Positions 49,596-60,065 of a DNA stretch of 64,000 nt are shown here, one piece after another. Numbering within the stretch: position 1 is the stretch's first letter; each line of letters starts with the position of its first letter. The position numbers and the translations under genes are program-made. Source of the stretch: Bombyx mori (Eukaryota > Arthropoda > Insecta > Lepidoptera > Bombycidae); NCBI RefSeq assembly GCF_030269925.1, contig NC_085135.1:9052753-9116752 (forward strand). Reading direction: 5' to 3'. A model generated the notes under the pieces. The model saw nothing but the letters and a program-made list of their open reading frames with translations. It was not told the DNA's origin and made no database searches.

Positions 49596-52500
49596 TTGGT
49601 ACTCATAATAAAGATGCCTGAAGGCAAAGTAAAAGACTTAATTAAAAGGAGGGCCTCAATAAAGGCCAAAATAACACAATTCTCTTCGTATTTGGATGTC
49701 CTACGGGGTTGTGATTATCTCAATGATGTGCAATTCTCGGAACTCCAAGTACGTCTTGAGAAATTCGAAACCTTATACGGGGACTTCGACACTTTTCAGA
49801 GTGAGATCGAGATGCTGTCAGACGCGCCGGAAGACCATTATAAGGATCGTGAGTCCATTGAGTCGCAGTACTACAAGCTTGTGGCTTCTGCGCGTACGCT
49901 GTTGGATCAACGCAAAAATAATGACGGTAGGTCCGAGGTAAGCTCTGAAAATGGCATGAAGAATACCACCGTGTTAAGTCAAAAGCCAAACTATATTAAG
50001 TTGCCAAAGATTGATATACCCCGCTTTGACGGTTGTTACCAGCACTGGCTTGAATTTCGAGACACTTATATTTCTTTGGTTCATGAAAACGATACCCTTG
50101 ATAGTATTAATAAGTATCACTATTTAAGAGCTTCTCTTCATGGAAGCGCTGCTTTAGTAATCAAAAGCTTAGATTTTAAAGCAGATAACTACTCTTCTGC
50201 GTGGACTCTTCTCTGTGAGCGCTATGACAATAAGCGCTTACTTGTCAATAATCACGTCCAAACTCTTTTTAATGTTGACGTCATACAAAAAGAATGCAGT
50301 AAGAGTTTACGACACATTGTAGATGTAACCAACAAAAATCTTAGAGCCTTAGCCACATTGGATCAACCTGTCGAACATTGGGACACTTTGGTGATTCATA
50401 TGATGGCCTCTAAATTGGACAGCATCACTAGTAGGGGCTGGGAAGAGCATCGTAATACTCTCAGCGACCCTCCAACTCTAAAAATATTTACTAAATTCAT
50501 TTCAAATAAAGTCGATTTATTGGAAACGTTAGAGGACGCGCGTCGAATCAAATCTAAAAATGAACATTTTAAGCTTAAAGCACTAACTACCATTAACAAA
50601 AATAAAACAGTTGCGTGTCCGTTATGTAATCAGGAACACTTCCTGTACGCGTGCGAGTCTTTTAGAAGTTTATCGATTGAAACACGTATTAGGAAAGCAA
50701 AAGAGCTTAGAGTGTGCCTTAACTGTCTGAGGCCTGGACACACTGATTCTCAATGTAAGCTTAGCCATTGCAAGTACTGCAAGTTAAAACACAACACGCT
50801 TCTTCATTATAAGAAGCAAACAGCCGCAGTTGAAACCGTTGTCGTGTCAGCCACGGCAACTGATACTTCATCACACGTTTTACTCTCTACGGCGGTAGTT
50901 CAGGTTTTAGACTCTAATGGGCAAACGCACACTGCACGTCTTCTTTTAGACAACGGGAGTACTGCTAACTTTATTACGGAGGATCTCTGTCATAGGCTTA
51001 ATTTGAGAACGAAGCGTGTGGATCACATAGCATGTGGTATCAGCAATAAAACCTCCGCGTGTAATGAATCGTGTTTGATAAGCATACGATCATTAGATGG
51101 CAACCACAACTTTAACATCAATTGCTATCTCTTGAATACAATTACGAACTCTTTACCCTTAGCATATTTAGAAAATAAAAACATAAATATACCATCGGGA
51201 GTATCTTTAGCTGATCCAACTTACCATATTCCATCCTCCATTGACATATTGGTCGGAGCAGATGTTTTCTGGAATGTCATAGGTACAAACCGTATTCAAC
51301 TAGGCAAAAATAAACCTGTTCTTTTTGAAACCAAACTTGGCTGGGTAATTTCTGGTTCCTTCTTAAACAAGACTAACTCTAAAGATTTACATTGCTTATT
51401 AAGTTGCGATTCTTCAAAGATCAGCACAGATCTTACTAAATTTTGGGAGCTAGACTCTATACCATCTTCAACAATCAACGATTTAAATAGTCATTCGTGT
51501 GAAAAGGTGTTCACTGAAACTACAACGCGCGCTGAAGACGGACGCTTTAACGTGACCTTACCTTTCCACGAATCACCAAAATGTTTAGGAGACTCGTACT
51601 ATATGGCCAAGCACCGGTTCCTTTCACTCGAAAGGAGACCAAAATCAAACAATACACTTAAATTGCTATACGGTAGCTTCATGCGCGAGTATCTCGATCT
51701 TGGTCACATGAGTGAAAATATCCACAATACTAACAATAACGTGGTTCAGTATTTCCTTCCTCATCATGGTATTTTAAAGGAATCGAGTACAACTACAAAA
51801 TTGCGAGCAGTCTTCGATGCATCTGCTCGTACATCGACAGGTAAATCACTAAATGATATTCAGATAGTAGGCCCCACGATACAAGATGATTTATTTTCAA
51901 TTTTAATACGATTTCGACAACATCTGTATTTGGTCACGGCCGATATAGAAAAAATGTATCGACAAATTTCATTAGACAATTCTCAACGCCCTTTACAACA
52001 AATTTTATGGAGATTTAATCCTTCACAACCCATAAAGACGTACACACTAAACACATTAACTTATGGCATGGCCTCAGCTTCTTTTATAGCAACCCGATGT
52101 CTTATACAGCTAGGCAATGAAGCTCACGATGACGATGTTAAGCGCGCTATATGTCATGACTTTTATGTTGATGACTACTTAGGTGGAAGTCACACCATTC
52201 ACAGCACCATAGAATTGTGCAGAAAGATTAAGGTTGCCCTCCAGTCTGGACAATTTAATCTTCGTAAATGGCATTCCAATAGTTCTGAAATTCTCAGAGC
52301 TCTTAGCGATACTTCGAATGATAACGCAGATTGTGTAGATCTGAGTTCCAACGAACACTCGAAGACTTTAGGTCTTAATTGGAAATGTCGCGCTGACAAT
52401 TTATACTTTTCGATAAATTTGTCACCTTCACTCATTATAACAAAGCGGTATATCTTGGCTACCGTAGCCCAAATATTTGACCCGCTTGGCTTAGTTTCGC

Positions 52501-54698
52501 CTTGCATTGTAGAAGCTAAGCTTTTGCTGCAAGATCTCTGGAAACATAAATGCTCATGGGACGACGAGATCATGGAACCTTTAAAGAAGACATGGCTTAA
52601 CTTTGTTAAAACCTTACCTCATCTCAATGATATTCTAATTCCGCGCTGCGTTATTTCTCAGCCGATTGGAATACAGCTTCATGTTTTCACGGACGCATCG
52701 GAGAGAGCCTACGGTGCATGTGTTTATGTTCGAAGTGAGACGTCAGAAGGATCCATAAAAACCATTCTTTTAGCATCAAAAAGCAAAGTAGCTCCTATAA
52801 AAGCTACTACGATTCCAAGACTGGAACTTTGTGCCGCCATGCTTGGTTCCAAATTATGTGAAAAGATCACCATGACTTTAACATTAAAAGTAGAAAGGTG
52901 TTCATTTTGGTCGGACTCAACCATAGTTCTCGGTTGGATTGCCTCTTCTGCAATTCATTTGAAAAAATTCGTAGCTCATCGTGTGTCTGAGATACAGAAA
53001 ATCTGCGCTGGACACGAATGGCGGTATGTCCCTTCAAAGGAAAATCCAGCAGACTTGGTATCTAGAGGATTGAACGCTAGTCTTTTACGTAATTCCGCTT
53101 TATGGTGGTCGGGACCTTCATTTTTAGCTCAGGACCCATCACACTGGCCAACTAACCCAAATTATACTGATCATCTTCCAGAAACTGCTCATGCTTTACA
53201 CATAAATCAAGGCTCTTCAAAAAATTGTATATTGTCAAATCTAATTCAGAACACATCTAGATTTTCTAGGTTAATTCGCGTGACATCTTATATCTATCGT
53301 TTTATATCTAATTGTAATCATAAACATTTACAAAAAGGGAGGCTAACTGACTTAGAATTAAGAAATGCAACAAACCATTTATTATTTGTAGCTCAGGAAG
53401 AATCGTTTTCTGCAGAGCGTTCTCTTTTAATCGCTGGTAGGCCTTTACCGATTAAAAATAAACTTATTTCTTTGTCACCTTTCCTCGATAGCGATGGGTT
53501 GATGAGAGTTGGCGGTAGACTCAATAATTCAGATTACGAATTTAATATTAAGCACCCAATTCTTCTCCACGCTAACCATCGTTTAACTAATCTTATATTT
53601 GAAATGTTACATCTTAAACATTTACATTGTGGTCCTAAACTCTTATTAGCAATCACTAGGCACAACTATTGGCCCATTGGTGGCAATAATTTAGCTAAAA
53701 AGGTTGTGCGAAACTGTGTGACGTGTTGCAGATTTAAGGCTACTACTGTTCAGCCACCCATGGGGGATTTACCACGTCAACGTGTGCACCTGGAATATCC
53801 CTTTCTTCAAACTGGCGTTGATTACGCTGGCCCAGTGTTGGTAGCAAACCGGAAAGGTAGAGGTTCTAAACTAATAAAATCATACATCTGCGTGCTCGTA
53901 TGTTTGGCAACAAAGGCCGTACATTTGGAGCTTGTCTCAGACCTGTCCAAGGATGCATTCATTGCTGCTTTGAATAGATTTACTGCGCGACGCGGGAAGC
54001 CACAATCAATTCTGTCTGATAATGGTACCACCTTTGTTGGAACGTTCAATGAATTATCCAAACTTCTTAGTCGTACCCTTCCTTCCGATTTGGCAGAGCA
54101 AGAGATTAAATTTTCTTTTATACCGGCATACACACCACATTTTGGCGGACTTTGGGAGTCAGCCGTTAGGTCTACGAAATATCACTTGCGTAGAATTTTA
54201 GGGCTAACACATCTCACATTCGAAGAAATGACGACTTTGTTAACTCAAATTGAAGCCATTTTAAATTCAAGGCCTCTCATTCCTCTGTCAGATGATCCTT
54301 CGGACTATTATCCTCTCACTCCAGCTCATTTCCTAATAGGACGATCTTTACTCTTTGTACCTCAGCCTGATTTAACAAATCATTCAACTTTAACCTCTCT
54401 TAAGAGATTCCAGCGTATCGAGTACCTTAAGCAGCATTTTTGGCAGCGATTCTCCAATGAGTACGTCGTGTGGCTACAACAAAAAATGAAATGGCCGATT
54501 CAAAAGGGAGACTTAAAAGAAGGTATGATGGTTGTCATCAAGGAGAAGGGACTACCACCTCTTATGTGGCTGCTCGGACGCATTATTCGCCTTTGTCCTG
54601 GACGAGATGGAATTACACGTGTGGCAGATATCTTAACCAAGAAAGGTGTTATACGACGCGCTTACAACAACATATGCCCGCTACCAGTCAATATTTGA
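49596..54698 (+). CDS. BEL/Pao gag-pol polyprotein, open frame
   Basis: 1,700 residues. The start is likely the ATG at 49,614 (MPEGKVKD), after a short AT-rich lead. Gag: a coiled N-terminus and a DUF1759-type region (KLPKIDIPRFDGCYQHWLEF, about residue 135), then CPLCNQEHFLYAC and CLNCLRPGHTDSQC zinc motifs (about 345-390). Protease near 450 reads LLLDNGSTANFI, so the usual D-S/T-G is D452-N453-G454. RT: LVTADIEKMYRQI and FYVDDYLGG (D859, D860). RNase H: HVFTDASERAYGA and FWSDSTIVLGW. Integrase: an HHCC region near 1,340-1,390, then D1409, D1475 and E1521. The frame has no stop or shift. It makes all enzymes for reverse transcription and integration. Confidence 0.95.
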   Translation: MVLIIKMPEGKVKDLIKRRASIKAKITQFSSYLDVLRGCDYLNDVQFSELQVRLEKFETLYGDFDTFQSEIEMLSDAPEDHYKDRESIESQYYKLVASARTLLDQRKNNDGRSEVSSENGMKNTTVLSQKPNYIKLPKIDIPRFDGCYQHWLEFRDTYISLVHENDTLDSINKYHYLRASLHGSAALVIKSLDFKADNYSSAWTLLCERYDNKRLLVNNHVQTLFNVDVIQKECSKSLRHIVDVTNKNLRALATLDQPVEHWDTLVIHMMASKLDSITSRGWEEHRNTLSDPPTLKIFTKFISNKVDLLETLEDARRIKSKNEHFKLKALTTINKNKTVACPLCNQEHFLYACESFRSLSIETRIRKAKELRVCLNCLRPGHTDSQCKLSHCKYCKLKHNTLLHYKKQTAAVETVVVSATATDTSSHVLLSTAVVQVLDSNGQTHTARLLLDNGSTANFITEDLCHRLNLRTKRVDHIACGISNKTSACNESCLISIRSLDGNHNFNINCYLLNTITNSLPLAYLENKNINIPSGVSLADPTYHIPSSIDILVGADVFWNVIGTNRIQLGKNKPVLFETKLGWVISGSFLNKTNSKDLHCLLSCDSSKISTDLTKFWELDSIPSSTINDLNSHSCEKVFTETTTRAEDGRFNVTLPFHESPKCLGDSYYMAKHRFLSLERRPKSNNTLKLLYGSFMREYLDLGHMSENIHNTNNNVVQYFLPHHGILKESSTTTKLRAVFDASARTSTGKSLNDIQIVGPTIQDDLFSILIRFRQHLYLVTADIEKMYRQISLDNSQRPLQQILWRFNPSQPIKTYTLNTLTYGMASASFIATRCLIQLGNEAHDDDVKRAICHDFYVDDYLGGSHTIHSTIELCRKIKVALQSGQFNLRKWHSNSSEILRALSDTSNDNADCVDLSSNEHSKTLGLNWKCRADNLYFSINLSPSLIITKRYILATVAQIFDPLGLVSPCIVEAKLLLQDLWKHKCSWDDEIMEPLKKTWLNFVKTLPHLNDILIPRCVISQPIGIQLHVFTDASERAYGACVYVRSETSEGSIKTILLASKSKVAPIKATTIPRLELCAAMLGSKLCEKITMTLTLKVERCSFWSDSTIVLGWIASSAIHLKKFVAHRVSEIQKICAGHEWRYVPSKENPADLVSRGLNASLLRNSALWWSGPSFLAQDPSHWPTNPNYTDHLPETAHALHINQGSSKNCILSNLIQNTSRFSRLIRVTSYIYRFISNCNHKHLQKGRLTDLELRNATNHLLFVAQEESFSAERSLLIAGRPLPIKNKLISLSPFLDSDGLMRVGGRLNNSDYEFNIKHPILLHANHRLTNLIFEMLHLKHLHCGPKLLLAITRHNYWPIGGNNLAKKVVRNCVTCCRFKATTVQPPMGDLPRQRVHLEYPFLQTGVDYAGPVLVANRKGRGSKLIKSYICVLVCLATKAVHLELVSDLSKDAFIAALNRFTARRGKPQSILSDNGTTFVGTFNELSKLLSRTLPSDLAEQEIKFSFIPAYTPHFGGLWESAVRSTKYHLRRILGLTHLTFEEMTTLLTQIEAILNSRPLIPLSDDPSDYYPLTPAHFLIGRSLLFVPQPDLTNHSTLTSLKRFQRIEYLKQHFWQRFSNEYVVWLQQKMKWPIQKGDLKEGMMVVIKEKGLPPLMWLLGRIIRLCPGRDGITRVADILTKKGVIRRAYNNICPLPVNI

Positions 54699-54706
54699 AG
54701 TTCTTC

Positions 54707-54719
54707 AACCCGGGGAGCA
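54707..54719 (+). other. BEL polypurine tract
   Basis: The purine-rich stretch CGGGGAGCA directly precedes the 3' LTR start TGTTCG at 54,720; it is the expected plus-strand primer site. Confidence 0.5.
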
Positions 54720-55697
54720 TGTTCGAAACATAGCAACCCTATTTTCCTCACCGCGGCGGAAGCGGGGGAGAGGCGTGGAGTGACAAAATAAAACGACGTG
54801 CATCGACGAAACGCAATCATTGTCGGTCCCGTAAAACTGTATTAACTTTGATCCGATTAATAAACCAGCTTTAAATACAGTCCACTTTTATTCGTATAAG
54901 CCTTGCACCCAACATCTCATCGCAACGGCGCCACCATATGGTCCTTCAAACCTCAACATTATCGGAAGAAGATAGTACATCGGGTCTTTCAAAGAAGTCT
55001 TTTGGAGCCTAGGACGCCTATCAACCTTCGTGGGTCTACATTCCGCTGGAAATTCGTCGCCACTGCTTGAAAAAGAAGATCTTCAGTTTTTTCAACGCCT
55101 ACCTACACTTCAAATTCAAGCAGCGCCTCAGGTGGATTATCTTCGTGGAACGCCCATAATTATCTACAGAAGAAGTCCGAATCCAGCTCACCGACAACAT
55201 TTAAAAAACAACAATCCAACAAACGTACAACATTGCCGCATCAGCTGAGTACAACACAACCATCACCATTATTCAAGGTCTCATAGGATCAAGTCACAGG
55301 AGGTTTACAAAGAAAAGATACGTAAGATCGTTCCTTATATTTTATTCTTTCCATTCCTCATTAACATTAACATTAACATTCATAACCATAACAATTAATT
55401 GCTACCGTCAACATTTTCACTATTAACAAAAGGTCCAAAGGTCATTCTTCTCATTTTTGTCAATCACTTTTTATACTTCTCATTAAGTTTTTATTAAACA
55501 CAACATAAAATAACACAAGAGCTTTGCTTTTCACGCTTGTTCATTTCATCGCTAATATATAATTTACATTTACACATTTCGTTAGGTATAGCTTTAAACT
55601 ATTATTGTAGTGTATCATTTGCTTGACACTAGATTTAGATTTAAATTCACAATTTTATTTTAATACTAAACTTTTAAAATAACTTATTCGCCTTCTA
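54720..55697 (+). repeat. BEL 3' LTR, truncated at its distal end
   Basis: It matches the 5' LTR over ~980 bp. Differences include GGAGTGACAAAAT for GATGTGACAGAAT and CGCCACCATATGG for CGCCAACATATGG. It then runs into 'ttattcgccttct' repeats and a short unassigned stretch (55,698-55,751). Confidence 0.85.
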
Positions 55698-55751
55698 ACT
55701 TATTCGCCTTCTTCGGTCTTCAGCGCGCGATATATCATATGTTGATATGAT

Positions 55752-55974
55752 CATATGTTGGCGCCGTTGCGATGAGATGTTGGGTGCAAGGCTTATACGA
55801 ATAAAAGTGGACTGTATTTAAAGCTGGTTTATTAATCGGATCAAAGTTAATACAGTTTTACGGGACCGACAATGATTGTGTTTTTCGTCGATGCACGTCG
55901 TTTTATTCTGTCACATCACGCCTCTCCCCCGCTGCCGCCGCGGTGAGGAAAATAGGGTTGCTATGTTTCGAACA
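55752..55974 (-). repeat. inverted copy of the BEL LTR head
   Basis: 223 bp equal to the complement of 48,409-48,631. At every variant position that I checked it agrees with the 5' LTR, not with the adjacent 3' LTR. It forms the right end of the inserted unit and is followed by the GCTG duplication. Confidence 0.95.
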
Positions 55975-55978
55975 GCTG

Positions 55979-56860
55979 GGCCTCTACCACCGCGAACGCC
56001 ACCGGATCGTTGCCACGTCACAGATGCGACGCATCGTGTCCCGGAACCACCCCGCTTCGTCCTCGACCTCAACTGGGTGTGGACGCATGGGCGCCCACGC
56101 CGCCACCGTAGAGGCTTCCATCAGGAGCTCCTTATTCAGGCGCTTCAGTGCCCACTTGGGGAATGACCGGGACGCACCACGGGGGTGGTCCCCGTGGACG
56201 TCCGCGACTGCGGAGCGGGCGGAGAGATCAAACCGAATATATCGGTGATCTGACAGTGTCTCCGCCCCCTCCATAACTCTCCAGTCGCGGATACGGCGTG
56301 CGATGGCCGGGCTTGCGAACGTAACGTCCACAATAGACTCGCCCTGCCACCGCACGCACGTCGCAACCGACCCTCTCTCTATTCAACAAATAGAGGCCGG
56401 TCACGTTCGCCCACCTCTCCAACAGCCTACCACGAGCGTCCGAGCGGGGGGAGCCCCATGCGACAGACTTCGCGTTGAGGTCCCCCGCTAGAATCACTGG
56501 ACGAGGACCGAGGCGGCGAGCAATCGCCCCGATCCCGCCCAGGAAATGCCCGAACTCGACAGTAGGCCTATTCGGAGAGAAGTACGCCCCGATCACGACG
56601 GTCCCTTCCAGCTGCACCGCGACGAACCCTTGGCCCTTGGTCACCATCGCCAAGGGGGGGATCGTCGCGTCTCTTCTTATGACTATGGCCGCCAGGCCGC
56701 CATCGTCCCCGAACCAGCAATCATTTGCCGGGGGAACGAAGTACGGCTCGGCGACCACAGCCACGTCTATGGACCACTCCGCCATGCTCTGAGACAGCAT
56801 GTCCTGAGCTCTGGCGGAGTGGTTCAGGTTTCCTTGGAGGAAGCGATAGGTGCGGTCCAT
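55979..56860 (-). pseudogene. R1-clade ORF2, endonuclease half
   Basis: The start ATG overlaps the ORF1 stop (TAATG at 56,858-56,862). It reads FLQGNLNHSARAQDMLSQSM, VVAEPYFVPPANDCWFGDD, VIGAYFSPNRP, VILAGDLNAKSVAWGS, then, after a frameshift at about 56,370, VDVTFASPAIARRIRDW and ETLSDHRYIRFDLS with the catalytic Asp-His. A second shift near 56,000 and a small deletion in the linker precede the BEL insertion at residues EAQL. It resembles the open ORF2 at 63,144-64,000. Dead. Confidence 0.9.
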
Positions 56861-59794
56861 TACTGTTGAACCACATCCATCGCCCCCTCCTCTTCACTGC
56901 TGCCCCCACCCTCCGGCACCGGCGCCGCAGTGGGGATTGCATTGGCCAGTGCTCCTCTGACCAACCTTCTCTTCTGCCGGCGCCTTGATTTTCGGCGCCG
57001 GTTGCGTTCAGTATTAACACTGGACGGGAAGCAAGCCTTGCCTCCCGCCCGGTGGTTTGCCCTACGCCCGGCCGCAGCGCACAGAGCGCAGTGCGGGGCG
57101 GCCGTGCAGGACGCCGCTTTATGACCCGGTTGGCCGCAGCGGAAACATAGACCGCTGCAGTCAACTAAGCTGGTGCACCTAGCGAGGCCGTGCCCGCTGC
57201 TAAAGCACCGGAAGCATCGCCAGGCACGTGGTTCTTGGAGACGCACGTGGGCCGCTATCCAGCCCACGCGCTGTCTCCTCGGATCCCCCATTGACCTTCC
57301 CGGCGGAGGAGTGGCCAAGGAAGTGGCTGCCTCCACAGGGCAGCGCGCCCACGCTGACCTAGCTCCGGAGTACCCTAAGCGAAGTTCGCCCACGGTCACG
57401 CTCTCCAAGGCACATCCACCTTGGGCGGCTATCGCAGCTGCCACCTCCTCCTTGGTGGCACAGTCGTCCAGGCCGGTGATCCTGATCTCGGCCATCCTCA
57501 CCGGCCTGTGCACGCGCACCTCATTCTCCGGCAGCGCCACGCGGAGCGTCGCCACTAGTCTGTCTGCGACACCAGAACTATCCGCACCGGGACACTCCAG
57601 CAGCTTCGCTCCATTGGCGGTATGCCAGAAGCAGAGGCCTTCCTCTGCCCCGATTTCCGCTAAGTTGACGGCCGCGCGCGCCTAGGCCATCACCTCATTA
57701 TAGGTGATGCCCTTTTCGGCGGCGGCTGGCAGCAACGTCACTACGACGGCAGCCGACCGCGCTGCGCGCGTCTTCTTCTTCTTGGCGTTCTGCTTCTTGT
57801 TGGTGGCCGGTGCTCGACCCTCGCGAGGAGCAGCCACGGCCACCAGCGCTTTGGACTTCGGGCTGCAGCGGTCAGCGCTCGAGCCCCTCTGGGAGCTGTC
57901 AGAGCCTCTGTCTTTTGCCTACCTTTCTTGCCCCGCTTCATCACTTCCGTCCAGCCCTCGTCCATGCTTGACGGGGGAGGAGGAAGGGGACTGGGCTGGG
58001 ATTTCAGGGCAGGATTCTGGGCACCCGTACCCCTGTTATTTTGATTGCGGCCTCCACGTCGTGCCAACCTTGTGGATGAGGTGGGGGTGGAGGTCGGCCG
58101 GGCGGCCTGGCCCCGCGGGACGGCGGCGTTTGTTGGCGCCGGGACACAGTCCCCGGAGCCAATGGAGGAGCGGAGTATCTTCTCGAGGCTGGCAAAGTGC
58201 TTGCTAACCTCAACCGCCACCGCCCGCGAAATGCAGGCCACCATTCCTCTCTGCTTGGGAGGGAGTTGTCTACTTCTTCCGTCCCAGCAGCCATGTTGTA
58301 TGGCCTCTGTGACCCCGCAGCACGCGAGGGCGAAAGAGGCGGCTCTGCAGGCCTGGGCCGCGGTAGCGCTGGCCTCTCATCCACCATCCTCGCCAGTGGC
58401 GAACGGATGTCCTCAGCCCGCGCTGGCGTAGGGTTTATCTTTCCTCTACGTGCAGATGCAGGGGCGGCCGATATCCGCGGAGGTGGCGCAGGCCTTAGCT
58501 CAACCCTTCGTGGAGGGCGAGGGATCGCAGGAGTAGGCGCCAGCGGAACAGGGGCCTCGGAGGTGGGCTCTGGCATGGGTGCCACCACACTCATCGCGGA
58601 CCGCAAGTGCACAGTAGTATCCATCGCCCCCGCGGGGGGCCCAGCGCGTGCCAGCGCGGGCCTCGGCAACAGGGGAGTCGCTCCCCGCAAGGCCAGGGTG
58701 TCTCCCGGGATGCGACTCTCTCTGGAGTCAAACTGAGAGACGTGACCTTTGCTCTCCACCTCTCGGCTCGCTACCAAGTCATGGAGCTTGGACATGGTGG
58801 GGATCAGCCTCGTTTTAACCATAGCGGCTGCCTCCCGGAGCCTTTTCCAATAACTGCTGCCTGGCTCGGCGCCCTTAGCAGCCACAGTCGACAGCAGCTT
58901 ACCCAAATTAACAAGCGCAAGGTCGAGGTCCCGGAACGTCTCGTCCCCACTAGCCAGGGACGCAGCCGACGTCGACATCGACTCCACCGACGTCGCCGCT
59001 GACACCGCGCCCCTCCTCCTTACTGGTGCCCACTGGGGAGCAGGCATCGCGTCTTCCGACGCAGCAGCAGACCCCGAAACCACCGGAGTCACCTCCTCGA
59101 TGGCCATCGTCTTTTCCGGCACCTCAGTACCGGAAGATGACGCGCTGCCGTCATTGGAAGTTGGCAATGGGGTTTTTCTTCGCCCCCTCTTTTTCCCCAC
59201 CGATGGTCTGGTGGGGTTGATTGCACCCGAGTCGCTGGCGAGCGCAGAGCGCATCGAGCCGGCGATCGGAGAGCACCTCGGTTCGACGGGAATTCCGCTG
59301 CCCGTCGCACAGCCTCCTTCATCCTGACAATTGTTGCCCCCCCCAGAATACGTGGGGCAGCGTGCTTCCACTGAGGTGGAAGCACGGAAGGATTCTCCGC
59401 CCGACTCGCGGGCGGTACCCTCCTGGGGTACTAACTTTGCACAATTGTCCATCATGTCTATGAATTCCTTTTTTATTAACCAGGGGTTTGGTCCCCTGGG
59501 ATCTACGACACCCTCGGAACTGGAAACCCTCCAGCCATACATCCCATCGCCGGGTGTCGAGCTTGGGATTGGGGCATTTTTGAAGAGGTTTGCATCCTCG
59601 CGGCTTCGACCAGTAAAGGCAGAAGCCCCCGTTCCCCATGACTGGGGTTTACGGTTTGGCCGACGGTGGTCGAAGCCTGTCCATCGCCCACAACGCGGTG
59701 CGGAGCCACGCCGGCGAACCGGTACCTCCCATATCTGGAAGGCTTTCCCCTGTAGCCGAAGCCGGGGACATGGCAACCCGCAGCCGGAAGACAC
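56860..59794 (-). pseudogene. R1-clade ORF1 (gag-like), frameshifted
   Basis: A long N-terminal part in one frame (58,004-59,794; Ser/Pro/Ala-rich, with FRDLDLALVNLGKLLSTVAA) shifts near 58,150-58,240 into MDEGWTEVMKRGKKGR. It shifts again near 57,740-57,850. The last segment (from about 57,555) reads EIRITGLDDCATKEEVAAAI and then zinc knuckles CFRCFSSGHGLARC, CFRCGQPGHKAASC and CALCAAAGRRANHRAGGKAC. This is the R1/TRAS-type gag layout. The true start is uncertain; the most upstream ATGs may be in the 5' UTR. The stop shares an A with the ORF2 start. Confidence 0.85.
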
Positions 59795-60051
59795 AAAAGT
59801 GCCGCTGGCTCATCAGGCTCCCGAGAGCCAATCCCTCATCCCCAGAATGGCACCCTTTGCCAGTGCAAAGGGCGTGGAGAGGGTCCCTCGCTCTCTCTTA
59901 AGGTAGCCCCCGCAGAATGCAGAGGCGGCCGAGGAGAGCTGGGTGCAGTTCTCTTTGTCGCGGCGTCCCACACAGATTCCTCTGCACGCGATTTTAGGGA
60001 CGCACGCTTAAGCCCCACCGCCACGACAAGGCGGAACTGCATTCGGTGGGG
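59795..60051 (-). other. R1-clade 5' UTR
   Basis: ~260 bp up to the element's 5' end, which is defined by the 14-bp target-site duplication. It shares short blocks with 1-560. Confidence 0.6.
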
Positions 60052-60065
60052 AAGGCATGCGATGT

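Larger units (their letters stand above)
48405..55978 (+). mobile_element. BEL/Pao LTR retrotransposon with inverted LTR end
   Basis: Element body 48,409-55,974 (7,566 bp). The GCTG target-site duplication is at 48,405-48,408 and 55,975-55,978. It has a 5' LTR from 48,409, one long gag-pol ORF, a 3' LTR from 54,720, and then a 223-bp inverted copy of the LTR head as its right terminus. It is inserted in R1 ORF2; joining the R1 flanks at GCTG gives continuous R1-like coding sequence. No env-like ORF is seen. Confidence 0.95.
45767..60051 (-). mobile_element. R1-clade LINE, full length but decayed, split by a BEL element
   Basis: A minus-strand element from the 5' end at 60,051 to the poly(A) (plus-strand T run at 45,767-45,787). 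The perfect 14-bp target-site duplication AAGGCATGCGATGT lies at 45,753-45,766 and 60,052-60,065; 14 bp is the length R1 makes in rDNA (family knowledge). Without the 7,570 bp of BEL and its duplication the element is about 6.7 kb. ORF1 and ORF2 both carry frameshifts. Confidence 0.95.

Noticed and set aside
55876..56166. 96-codon plus-strand frame across the BEL-R1 junction
   Set aside because: Chimeric frame from the inverted LTR into antisense R1; no biological unit.
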